From assembly GCA_014843695.1 (NCBI GenBank), contig CM026391.1, forward strand, positions 13,177,918 to 13,241,917: a stretch of 64,000 nucleotides of DNA, written 5' to 3'. This stretch comes from Archivesica marissinica. Taxonomy: Eukaryota > Mollusca > Bivalvia > Venerida > Vesicomyidae. Shown here in pieces: positions 45,171 through 55,795 of this stretch (the stretch's first letter is position 1; each line of letters begins with the position of its first letter). The position numbers were made by a program, and so were the translations under genes. The notes beneath the pieces were generated by a model. That model did not search any database, was not told the DNA's origin, and saw nothing but the letters and a program-made list of their open reading frames with translations.

Positions 45171-45385
45171 CTCATTTATTTTAGCTCCATTGCGACACAA
45201 GTTCTTACAACTTATATTAATCGCTCTCGAGACCTCATTCATGATGGAATCCATCGCCACGAGGGAGAGAGAAGAGGCAACATGGAATTTAAATGCCTTG
45301 CCTAAGGACACAATCGTAACGGCTCCAGCGGGGCTCGAACTCCGGACCTTTCGCACCTCAAGCGAACGCGCTATCACTACTTCCA
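45171..45385 (-). mobile_element. SINE3 copy (minus)
   Basis: TTTATTTTAGCTCCATTGCG through GGGCTCGAACTCCGGACC (B-box) to a shortened head end. Confidence 0.87.
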
Positions 45386-45564
45386 CAATTTCTTTTATTG
45401 TTCAAACCCTGTCGTAACACCAGTCTACACATGCATACATTTTCCGAGCAACAAGCATCAGTGGATTCTTGACACTTTCTAGGAAGGTTTTAGTTTCCTT
45501 CACTCTTATGTACCATCATTTAATAAACTGTAATTATATATTTAATGGTAACATACCCTGAAGA

Positions 45565-46257
45565 AAAATTGTATAGAAACATAGGGCAGACTGATTGATA
45601 AGAAATATATTTCCAAGAAAGATCTGATAGAAACATAGGGCAGACTGATTGATAAGAAATCTATTTCCAAGAAAGATCTGATAGAAACATAGGGCAGACT
45701 GATTGATAAGAAATCTATTTCCAAGAAAGATCTGATAGAAACATAGGGCAGACTGATTGATAAGAAATCTATTTCCAAGAAAGATCTGATAGAAACATAG
45801 GGCAGACTGATTGATAAGAAATCTATTTCCAAGAAAGATCTGATAGAAACATAGGGCAGACTGATTGATAAGAAATCTATTTCCAAGAAAGATCTGATAG
45901 AAACATAGGGCAGACTGATTGATAAGAAATCTATTTCCAAGAAAGATCTGATAGAAACACAGGGCAGACTGACTGACAACCAACTTATTTCCAAGAAAGA
46001 TCTGATAGAAACATAGGGCAGACTGACTGACAACCAACTTATTTTCAAGAAAGATCTGATAGAAACATAGGGCAGACTGACTGACAACCAACTTATTTCC
46101 AAGAAAGATCTCAGACTGACTGACAACCAACTTAGTTCCAAGAAAGATCTGATAGAAACATAGGGCAGACTGACTGACAACCAACTTATTTCCAAGAAAG
46201 ATCTGATAGAAACATAGGGCAGACTGACTGACAACCAACTTATTTCCAAGAAAGATC
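45565..46257 (+). repeat. 54-bp tandem array, about 13 copies in two blocks
   Basis: Units GATCTGATAGAAACATAGGG plus CAGACTG. The first seven contain ATTGATAAGAAATCTATTTCC-type sequence and the last six ACTGACAACCAACTTATTTCC-type sequence, with the switch near 45965. 54 equals 18 codons, hence the 360-codon artefact frame. Confidence 0.94.
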
Positions 46258-46303
46258 TGGAGAGAGAGAGAGAAGAGAGAGAAGAGAGAAGTGGAGAGAG
46301 GAG
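46258..46303 (+). repeat. GA-rich microsatellite
   Basis: AG/GA repeats with AAG and GTGG interruptions. Confidence 0.85.
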
Positions 46304-46374
46304 CATACAGTATTTATTACCCATGATTTTTCTGGCTTTGGGTAACTGGAGATTAAACACTGCAAATAACATAA

Positions 46375-46620
46375 ACATATACCCAACTTTGAAATAACAT
46401 AAAAATATACCCAACTTTGAAATAACATAAAAATATACCCAACTTTGAAATAACATAAAAATATACCCAACTTTGAAATAACATAAAAATATACCCAACT
46501 CTGAAATAACATAAAAATATACCCAACTTTGAAATAACATAAAATTATACCCACCTTTGAAATAACATAAAAATATACCTAACTCTGAAATAACATAAAA
46601 ATATACCCACCTCTGAAATA
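46375..46620 (+). repeat. 28-bp tandem array, about 9 copies
   Basis: Units AACTTTGAAATAACATAAAA plus ATATACCC. Confidence 0.93.
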
Positions 46621-46864
46621 GCATAGTGTATTAGTTTCAATCCAATCTGCAGGTAAGTTGGTGTTAAACTGGGTTGAAAATTAGGCATCAAGATGGTACT
46701 CCTGACATTTTTCTAAATTCTTTTTTTTTAAAGATGTTTCTCACTGTATTAATTGTTCTCTTACAATGTTTTCTATCAGTTTAACATACTGGTGGTAGGC
46801 AGTATACATATGCTTGTTGCAGTTATTAAGTATGTTTTTGCAATATACGGTGGTAAATATGTTC

Positions 46865-47872
46865 AACCAGTCTGAACCCATCACCTGACATACCTATTCT
46901 AAAGTCCACGTATCCTTCCCCTCCATATATAACCAGCCTGAACCCATCACCTGATATACCTATTCTAAAGTCCACATATCCCTCCCCTCCATATATAACC
47001 AGTCTGAACACATCACCTGACATACCTATTCTAAAGTCCACATATCCTTCCCCTCCATATATAACCAGCCTGAACCCATCACCTGACATACCTATTCTAA
47101 AGTCCACATATCCTTCCCCACCTCATATAACAAGCCTGAACCCATCACCTGACATACCTATTCTAAAGTCCTCATATCCTTCCCCTCCATATAAACCAGC
47201 CTGAACCCATCACCTGACATACCTATTCTAAAGTCCACATATCCCTCCCCTCCTCATATAACAAGCCTGAACCCATCACCTGACATACCTATTCTAAAGT
47301 CCCCATATCCCTCCCCTCCATATAACCAGCCTGAACCCATCACCTGACATACCTATTCTAAAGTCCCCATATCCCTCCCCTCCTCATATAACCAGCCTGA
47401 ACCCATCACCTGACATACCTATTCTAAAGTCCACATATCCCTCCCCTCCATATAACCAGCCTGAACCCATCACCTGACATACCTATTCTAAAGTCCACAT
47501 ATCCCTCCCCTCCATATAACAAGCCTGAACCCATCACCTGACATACCTATTCTAAAGTCCACATATCCCTCCCCTCCATATAACAAGCCTGAACCCATCA
47601 CCTGACATACCTATTCTAAAGTCCACATATCCCTCCCCTCCATATAACCAGCCTGAACCCATCACCTGACATACCTATTCTAAAGTCCCCATATCCCTCC
47701 CCTCCTCATATAACCAGCCTGAACCCATCACCTGACATACCTATTCTAAAGTCCACATATCCTTCCCCTCCATATATAACCAGCCTGAACCCATCACCTG
47801 ACATACCTATTCTAAAGTCCACATATCCCTCCCCTCCTCATATGACCAGCCTGAACCCATCACCTGACATAC
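46865..47872 (-). repeat. Tandem array of the JIP-like exon end plus 5' splice site, about 15 extra copies
   Basis: Units of 60-66 bp. Read on the minus strand each contains the end of the 47873-48001 exon (GGAGGGGA(A/G)GGATA(C/T)GTGG then ACTTTAGAATAG), the donor GTATGTCAGG, and about 20 bp of intron (TGATGGGTTCAGGCTGGTTA). The 66-bp units translate as 22-residue repeats with GGEGYVDFRIG, but units with TATGAGG shift the frame, and the first unit after the exon has an in-frame TGA. Confidence 0.92.
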
Positions 47873-48001
47873 CTATTCTAAAGTCCACATATCCCTCCCC
47901 TCCGGATATAACCAGTCTAGACCCATCGTCTGACTCTGGTTCCTCATCTTCAAGCTTGTCCACATCTGAAGTTGCATTACTGACCCCTTTTCTTCTTTTG
48001 C
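47873..48001 (-). CDS. SPAG9: JIP3/JIP4-like scaffold protein, penultimate coding exon
   Basis: This 129-nt exon encodes about 43 residues. It has an acidic, charged first half (KLEDEEPESDDGS) and ends in RLVISGGEGYVDFRIG. The motif SGGEGY(V/I)DFR is characteristic of the last blade region of the WD40-like C-terminal domain of JIP3/JIP4 proteins, which link kinesin-1 and dynein/dynactin to vesicle cargo and scaffold JNK signalling. On the minus strand the exon is preceded by a good acceptor (pyrimidine-rich tract, then TTTCCAG, with AG at 48003-48002) and followed by donor GTATGTC at 47872. Its last codon is split after the first base (phase 1), exactly matching the exon at 33284-33399; the joined reading is FRIG-DGDDD. 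Upstream exons are not visible in the window. Family assignment is strong; JIP3 versus JIP4 cannot be decided, and protostomes usually have one copy. Confidence 0.9.
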   Translation of the reverse strand, partial: AKEEKGSVMQLQMWTSLKMRNQSQTMGLDWLYPEGRDMWTLE

Positions 48002-48003
48002 CT

Positions 48004-48844
48004 GGAAATACAGAAACAAACTCATATAGTCATATACAGGTAATGGTATGCAAGCAATAGTTGCACAGGAATTGTCCCCGTACACAAGCGTTTATGCGCT
48101 TCATTTCCGCATGGGTTTGCAGAATTTGCGTATTCAGTCTGATCCAAACTGATGCATGTTTCATGAAGATGGCACTATCGACTCTTTCTCAGATAAAAGA
48201 ACTTAACTACGAAAATGACAACATTGAATCTCGTATTTGTATGCATGCACAAAAAAGGCGCCAGCTAGAATAGAAGAGTGTGTGGCATTTCTTATCTTGA
48301 TCAACTAAATAGATTAAATGTTTATAACATAATTTGCAATGAACTATTTTTGTATTTCACTAGTTTATTAATTATTCTAATGAGTATTTTTAGAATGATA
48401 TTTATGTATTCATGCATGTGGTCAAAAAAATAAACTAATATATAATGGAAATATTTTTAATGTAATCTCATAAATAGTGCTTGTTTTTTCTTCGTCTTCT
48501 ATCAAACAACATGTATTAAATAAAAAATAACAGTCAAATAAACTTAGCCCATCAGTTACAATGATCGACTTCCTTGAAATGAGGTGCCGTTAGATTATCT
48601 CCCCGTAATACTCTTCCAGGACAAGGTAAATATAGTTATTCAGTACATGTATGTATTATTGGCAAGACCATTGGTGGGTCACAGAGGGTACTTTCTTATG
48701 CAGTGTTGTTAAGCTTTTCAATGTAAAACAATAAAATTATGTAAAAAAAGCACAAAATATGTATTGTGTCATATCTAACAAAGAAATCTTCATCTGTTCT
48801 CCTTTAAATAACGTTTAGTAGGAACAATGAATATCAGAGTTTAT
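48004..48844. other. Unique AT-rich DNA, presumably JIP-like upstream intron
   Basis: No further exon of the JIP-like gene found. An open frame at 48061-48273 shows no known motif. Confidence 0.45.
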
Positions 48845-49912
48845 GTACACATTGTATATTGTTGTTTGTATACATGTATATTGTTGTTTGTATACATGTA
48901 TATTGTTGTTTGTATACATGTATATTGTTGTTTGTATACATGTATATTGTTGTTTGTATACATGTTTATTGTTGTTTGTATACATGTTTATTGTTGTTTG
49001 TATACATGTATATTGTTGTTTGTATACATGTATATAGTTGTTTGTATACATGTATATTGTTGTTTGTATACATGTATATTGTTGTTTGTATACATGTATA
49101 GTGTTGTTTGTATACATGTATATTGTTGTTTGTATACATGTATATTGTTGTTTGTTTACATGTATATTGTTGTGTGTATACATGTATATTGTTGTTTGTA
49201 TACATGTATATTGTTGTTTGTATACATGTATATAGTTGTTTGTATACATGTATATTGTTGTTTGTATACATGTATATTGTTGTTTGTATACATGTATATT
49301 GTTGTTTGTATACATGTATATTGTTGTTTGTATACATGTATATTGTTGTTTGTATACATGTATATTGTTGTTTGTATACATGTATATTGTTGTTTGTATA
49401 CATGTATATTGTTGTTTGTATACATGTATATTGTTGTTTGTATACATGTATATTGTTGTTTGTATACATGTATATTGTTGTTTGTATACATGTATATTGT
49501 TGTTTGTATACATGTATATTGTTGTTTGTATACATGTATATTGTTGTTTGTATACATGTATATTGTTGTTTGTATACATGTATATTGTTGTTTGTATACA
49601 TGTATATTGTTGTTTGTATACATGTATATTGTTGTTTGTATACATGTATATTGTTGTTTGTATACATGTATATTGTTGTTTGTATACATGTATATTGTTG
49701 TTTGTATACATGTATATTGTTGTTTGTATACATGTATATTGTTGTTTGTATACATGTATATTGTTGTTTGTATACATGTATAGTGTTGTTTGTATACATG
49801 TATATTGTTGTTTGTATACATGTATAGTGTTGTTTGTATACATGTATATTGTTGTTTGTATACATGTATATTGTTGTTTGTATACATGTATATTGTTGTT
49901 TGTATACATGTA
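48845..49912 (+). repeat. 22-bp tandem array, about 48 copies
   Basis: Units TTGTTGTTTGTATACATGTATA. Very homogeneous, with a perfect 12-bp palindrome TATACATGTATA in almost every unit. Long frames in many phases are artefacts. Confidence 0.96.
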
Positions 49913-50019
49913 TATTTGTAACTTGTGTGCTTAAATGAATAATAAAATACAAAAACCAACACAAAATTTAAAAAATAAACGAACAACATGGCGCTGGAAA
50001 TAGAATTGCCAACATTCTG

Positions 50020-50193
50020 TATTCGAACGTTCTGTATTCAACCATTCTGCATTCAAACGTTCTGTATTAGAACATTCTGTATTCGAACATTCTGTATTCG
50101 AACATTCTGTATGTGAACGTTCTGTATTCGAACATTCTGTATTCGAATGTTCTGTATTCGAACGTTCTGTATTCGAACGTTCTGTATTCGAAA
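50020..50193 (+). repeat. 15-bp tandem array, about 11 copies
   Basis: Units TTCTGTATTCGAACG or ...CGAACA. Confidence 0.92.
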
Positions 50194-50356
50194 ACAAGTG
50201 GCATGGAAAATCATCCTCCAGCTTTCAAAACTACAAATCCTACACGATGAGTTATCCAGTCCAAACGCTGTATTCCTCAACATCCATGTCCAACTACAGT
50301 AGTATGTACATCCAATGTATAAACCTCCCACTCAATTTTAAATGTTACTGTCATAC

Positions 50357-50579
50357 AAAGTTATTTTAGCTCGATTGCGAAACAAATTCTTTCAACTTAT
50401 ATTAATCACTCTCAAGACCTCATTCCTGATGGAATCCATCGCCATGATGGAGAAAGAGGAGGCAATGTGGAATTTAAATGCCTTGCCTAAGGGCACAATC
50501 ATAACTGCTCCAGCAGGACTCGATCTCCGGACCTTTCGCACCTGAAGTGAACACGCATCCAATGCGCTATCACGACTTC
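50357..50579 (-). mobile_element. SINE3 copy (minus)
   Basis: TTATTTTAGCTCGATTGCGA through GGAATTTAAATGCCTTGCC to the head end CCAATGCGCTATCACGACTT. Confidence 0.88.
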
Positions 50580-50633
50580 AAATATACATGTAACTGGAAG
50601 ATTTCACAACATGTTCTATGTCCAAATTCTGCA

Positions 50634-50796
50634 TAGTGAAATAAAATGTGAACTACTTTTTGTTGTGTTTACAATTTACTTACAACCGACTGCATAATGA
50701 AATAAAATGTGAACTACTTTTTGTTGTGTTTACAATTTACTTACAACCGACCGCATAATGAAATAAAATGTGAACTACTTTTTGTTGTGTTTATAA
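50634..50796 (+). repeat. 61-63 bp tandem repeat, 2.7 copies
   Basis: Units TGAAATAAAATGTGAACTAC plus TTTTTGTTGTGTTTACAATT and a CGACTGCATAA end. Confidence 0.9.
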
Positions 50797-50909
50797 TGCA
50801 ATTCATTGATTGTGATCGAAGCACAGCTATATGATGAAACTTTTGCAATTCAGAGAATATACAACTGATTGAACAATGATGTTATAAATGAGATCTTATA
50901 TTCATGTTA

Positions 50910-50969
50910 ATTTGTTATTGAATTTATTTAACTCGTCTTCGAAAAACTCAAATAAATTCAATAACAAAT
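50910..50969. other. Perfect 20-bp inverted repeat with 20-nt loop
   Basis: ATTTGTTATTGAATTTATTT (50910-50929) and its exact reverse complement (50950-50969), separated by 20 nt. Confidence 0.85.
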
Positions 50970-51004
50970 GACCACTCATGATAATATCCTATTTGTATCT
51001 GACC

Positions 51005-52795
51005 AAGGAATGTCACACATTTGTCACATTGTGCACTCACCTCTGTTTATCTAACAAAGAGAATGTAGTACATTTGTCACATTGTGCACTCACCTCTGTT
51101 TATCTAACAAAGATAATGTAGTACATTTGTCACATTGTGCACTCACCTCTGTTTATCTAACAAGAGAATGTAGTACATTTGTCACATTGTGCACTCACCT
51201 CTGTTTATCTAACAAGAGAATGTCACACATTTGTCACATTGTGCACTCACCTCTGTTTATCTAACAAGAGAATGTCACACATTTGTCACATTGTGCACAC
51301 ACCTCTGTTTATCTAACAAAGAGAATGTCACACATTTGTCACATTGTGCACTCACCTCTGTTTATCTAACAAAGAGAATGTCACACATTTGTCACATTGT
51401 GCACTCACCTCTGTTTATCTAACAAAGAGAATGTCACACATTTGTCACATTGTGCACTCACCTCTGTTTATCTAACACAGAGAATGTCACACATTTGTCA
51501 CATTGTGCACTCACCTCTGTTTATCTAACAAAGAGAATGTCACACATTTGTCACACTGTGCACTCACCTCTGTTTATCTAACAAAGAGAATGTCACACAT
51601 TTGTCACATTGTGCACTCACCTCTGTTTATCTAACAAGAGAATGTCACACATTTGTCACATTGTGCACTCACCTCTGTTTATCTAACAAGAGAATGTCAC
51701 ACATTTGTCACATTGTGCACTCACCTCTGTTTATCTAACAAGAGAATGTCACACATTTGTCACATTGTGCACTCATCTATGTTTATCTAACAAGCAAATG
51801 TCACACATTTGTCACATTGTGCACTCACCTCTGTTTATCTAACAAAGAGAATGTCACACATTTGTCACATTGTGCACTCACCTCTGTTTATCTAACAAGA
51901 GAATGTCACACATTTGTCACATTGTGCACTCATCTATGTTTATCTAACAAGCAAATGTCACACATTTGTCACATTGTGCACTCACCTCTGTTTATCTAAC
52001 AAGCAAATGTCACACATTTGTCACATTGTGCACTCACCTCTGTTTATCTAACAAAGAGAATGTCACACATTTGTCACATTGTGCACTTACCTCTGTTTAT
52101 CTAACAAAGAGAATGTCACACATTTGTCACATTGTGCACTCATCTATGTTTATCTAACAAGCGAATGTCACACATTTGTCATATTGTGCACTCACCTCTG
52201 TTTATCTAACAAAGAGAATGTCACACATTTGTCATATTGTGCACTCACCTCTGTTTATCTAACAAAGAGAATGTCACACATTTGTCACATTGTGCACTCA
52301 CCTCTGTTTATCTAACAAAGAGAATGTCACACATTTGTCACATTGTGCACTCATCTATGTTTATCTAACAAAGAGAATGTCACACATTTGTCACATTGTG
52401 CACTCACCTCTGTTTATCTAACAAAGAGAATGTCACACATTTGTCACATTGTGCACTCACCTCTGTTTATCTAACAAAGATAATGTCACACATTTGTCAC
52501 ATTGTGCACACACCTATGTTTATCTAACAAAGAGAATGTCACACATTTGTCACATTGTGCACTCACCTCTGTTTATCTAACAAAGAGAATGTCACACATT
52601 TGTCACATTGTGCACTCACCTCTGTTTATCTAACAAAGATAATGTCACACATTGAGTCATATTGTGCACTCACCTCTGTTTATCTAACAAAGATAATGTC
52701 ACACATTGAGTCATATTGTGCACTCACCTCTGTTTATCTAACAAAGATAATGTCACACATTGAGTCATATTGTGCATTCACCAAATCACTATAAT
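51005..52795 (+). repeat. 53-bp tandem array, about 34 copies
   Basis: Units ACATTTGTCACATTGTGCAC, TCACCTCTGTTTATCTAAC, AAAGAGAATGTCAC. The last three carry ACATTGAGTCATATTG instead of ACATTTGTCACATTG. Confidence 0.95.
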
Positions 52796-53164
52796 GTCAC
52801 ACTTATCACAGTTGTTTATCTATTTGTAGAGTGTGACACATTTGCTGCAGGGAACAATAGCATCTCTTTAACCATAGCATAATGTCAAACAATCAATTGA
52901 ATGAAAGAAAGGTCTTAATTGAACTGTAAAGCTGATTGGAATTGAGATTGCATTAGAAAGCTATTACAGGACACAGATTATGAGGGCTTTCATCATCTCC
53001 TGGCATTACATTCTATAAAATAAGTTGTAAATGGAAGTACTTTCCCTTGTAATGTCCCAAGATACGATTTCTTTATTGATGTATTTCTATTCCTGATATT
53101 TAAAGACTCCGGTTCACTGACATATGGATAGCTTGAGCACTTAGGTAAGGTTGAACCAAGGTAC
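52796..53164. other. Unique stretch without recognised features
   Basis: No exon, repeat or element identified. Confidence 0.45.
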
Positions 53165-55290
53165 GGGTTGGATGTACGTCTGGCTGTCCGGCGAGCAATA
53201 ATTGTCCAGCGAAGTATTATCCGGTGAGCAATTATCCGATGAGCAATTATCTGATGAGCAATTGTCCGGTTAGCAATTGTCCGGTTAGCAATTATCCGAT
53301 GAGCAATTGTCCGGTTAGCAATTGTCCAGTCAGCAGTTAAATTATCCTGTGAAGCATTGTTCGGGGAGCAATTGTCCAGTGAAATATTGTCCAGTGAGCA
53401 ATTGTCCGGTGAAATATTGTCCAGTGAGTAATTGTCCAGTGAGTAATTGTCCTTGTCCAGTGAGTAATTGTCCAGTGAGCAATTGTCCAGTGAGCAATTG
53501 TCCGGTGAGCAATTGTCCAGTGAGCAATTGTCAAGTGAAATATTGTCCAGTGAGTAATTGTCCAGTGAGCAATTGTCCGGTGAAATATTGTCCAGTGAGT
53601 AATTGTCCAGTGAGTAATTGTCCAGTGAAATATTGTCCAGTGAGCAATTGTCCAGTGAGCAATTGTCCGGTGAGCAATTGTCCAGTGAGCAATTGTCAAG
53701 TGAAATATTGTCCAGTGAGTAATTGTCCAGTGAGCAATTGTCCGGTGAGTAATTGTCCAGTGAGTAATTGTCCAGTGAAATATTGTCCAGTGAGCAATTG
53801 TCCGGTGAGCAATTGTCCAGTGAGCAATTGTCAAGTGAAATAGTGTCCAGTGAGCAATTGTCTGGTGAAATATTGTCCAGTGAGCAATTGTCCAGTGAGC
53901 AATTGTCCGGTGAAATATTGTCCAGTGAGCAATTGTCCGGTGAAATATTGTCCAGTGAGCAATTGTCCGGTGAAATATTGTCCAGATAGCAATTGTCAAG
54001 TGATGTATTGTCCAGTGAGCAATTGTTCAGTGAAATATTGTCCAGTGAAATATTGTCCAGTGAGCAATTGTCCGGTGAAATATTGTCCAGTGAGCAATTG
54101 TCAAGTGATGTATTGTCCAGTGAGCAATTGTTCAGTGAAATATTGTCCAGTGAAATATTGTCCAGTGAGCAATTGTCCGGTGAAATATTGTCCAGTGAGC
54201 AATTGTCCGTGAAATATTGTCCAGTGAAATATTGTCCAGATAGCAATTGTCAAGTGATGTATTGTCCAGTGAGCAATTATCAAGTGAAGTATTGTCCGGT
54301 GAACAATTGTCAAGTGAAATATTGTGTGGTGAGCAATTGTTCCATGAGGAATTGTACGGTGAGCAAATGTCAAGCGAAATATTGATCGATAAAGTATTGT
54401 CCAGTGGGCAAGTGTCCGGTGAAAGATTGTTCGATGAAGTATTGTCCAGTGAGCAAATGTCCGGTGAAAGATTGTTCGATGAAGTATTGTCCGGTGAGCA
54501 AATGTCCGGTGAAAGATTGTTCGATGAAGTATTGTCCAGTGAGCAAATGTCCGGTGAAATATTGATCGATAAAGTATTGTCCAGTGGGCAAGTGTCCGGT
54601 GAAAGATTGTTCGATGAAGTATTGTCCAGTGAGCAAATATCCGGTTAAAGATTGTTCGATGAAGTATTGTCCGGTGAAAGATTGTTCGATGAAGTATTGT
54701 CCGGTGAGCAAATGTCCGGTGAAAGATTGTTCGATGAAGTATTGTCCGGTGAGCAAATATCCGGTGAAAGATTGTTCGATGAAGTATTGTCCGGTGAGCA
54801 AATATCCGGTGAAAGATTGTTCGATGAAGTATTGTCCGGTGAGCAAATGTCCGGTGAAAGATTGTTCGATGAAGTATTGTCCGGTGAGCAAATATCCGGT
54901 GAAAGATTGTTCGATGAAGTATTGTCCGGTCAGCAAATATCCGGTGAAAGATTGTTCGTTATGTTATATTTCGGGTTTTACGCCTGCATCAGCACCATTT
55001 TGGGCTATATCGCCGGCGGGCAGTTTACCTAACAACACCTTTCCTGGGCAGACTCCAGCGGTTAACCAGTACTTGGGTGCACCAACCTCCGTAAGAAACT
55101 GCCAACTTTTTCAGAGACACGGCCTGAGCGGGGCTCGAACCAGTGACCATCAGTGATGATAGGTTACAGTGGTATACAAGTCAGCGACCGTAACCACTCG
55201 ACCACGGAGGCGGACGGTTTGCAAACTGAGCAAATGTCTGGTGAAAGATTGTTCGATGATGTATTGTCCAGTGAGCAGTTAGCCTACATT
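53165..55290 (+). repeat. 15-bp tandem array, about 120 copies, with higher-order structure
   Basis: Basic units GTCCAGTGAGCAATT and GTCCAGTGAAATATT alternate up to about 54300. From 54360 a 45-bp pattern dominates (GTCCGGTGAAAGATT, GTTCGATGAAGTATT, GTCCAGTGAGCAAAT). Interrupted by SINE4 at 54958. Frames up to 417 codons are artefacts. Confidence 0.95.
54958..55214 (-). mobile_element. SINE4 in the 15-bp array
   Basis: ATGTTATATTTCGGGTTTTA through GGGGCTCGAACCAGTG (B-box) to the head end CCACTCGACCACGGAGGCGG. A short internal deletion removes ATATAAAT. No clean target duplication was found. Confidence 0.9.
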
Positions 55291-55650
55291 GTATAACACC
55301 GCATCAGATAGCCAGACCAATCAGGCGATAACATTCTAAGAAACTTCCGTGTTCATAAGGATATGATAAACACACCATAAGAATGTCATTTCTTATCACT
55401 TCCTCTTACAGGTCATTATAAAGGATGAAGGCATTTCTAATGCTGCAGTTTCATGTATGGCATCAAGTGTTGCAGCTTTCCAAGGACAAGAAGACTGGAA
55501 ATGCAGTATAGCACCACTCCTCAAAATCACAATGTGAAACAAATATTATACCAAGAATTTCCAAGGTGTTCCGCAGACATTTCTTGTCAGTTTTGATTTA
55601 ATATTACGTTATAACCAAACAGGCTGGGCTAAACTTTGAGTGTTTTTTGT
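55291..55650. other. Unique stretch, no confident gene
   Basis: A plus-strand AG acceptor-like TTCCTCTTACAG (near 55400) precedes a short open segment, but no protein family was recognised. Confidence 0.35.
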
Positions 55651-55652
55651 TT

Positions 55653-55790
55653 GTTCGGGTTTTACGCCATCATCGGCACAATTTTGGGCTATATCGCTGG
55701 CAGGCAGATTCTTACAAAGGTTGGTGCACCGAGTACTGGTTAACCGCTGGAGCTTGCCAAGGAAAGATGTTGCTAGGTTAACTGCCCTTT
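55653..55790. mobile_element. SINE4 fragment with internal inversion
   Basis: 55653-55708 matches the SINE4 3' part (TCGGGTTTTACGCC to GCTGGCAGGCAG). The adjoining 55710-55790 matches the next SINE4 segment but reversed (TTGGTGCACC, TACTGGTTAACCGCTGGAGC, AGGTTAACTGCCC). Confidence 0.8.
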
Positions 55791-55795
55791 GCTCA

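Larger units (their letters stand above)
33400..47872 (-). other. 14.5 kb phase-1 intron of the JIP-like gene
   Basis: The intron is bounded by donor GTATGTC at 47872 and acceptor TTTTGCAG at 33400. It is packed with arrays of 18, 20, 28, 32, 36, 37, 38, 54, 57 and about 66 bp units, a ZMYM1-like hAT pseudogene, and copies of at least four SINE types and three MITE families. No other exon was recognised inside it. Boundaries follow from matching phases and from the protein motif running across the junction. Confidence 0.85.

Noticed and set aside
47842..48060. Plus-strand frame over the JIP-like exon
   Set aside because: It is the antisense shadow of the minus-strand exon, which has proper splice sites and conserved motif.
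44253..49912. Possible CRISPR arrays (regular short repeats)
   Set aside because: Units are directly abutting with no unique spacers and the context is eukaryotic; no cas-like genes.
55400..55530. Possible exon (acceptor-like TTCCTCTTACAG on plus; TTTCCAG and CCTGTAAGA on minus)
   Set aside because: About 30-40 open codons on either strand but no recognisable family, and no match to the expected JIP-like upstream motifs.
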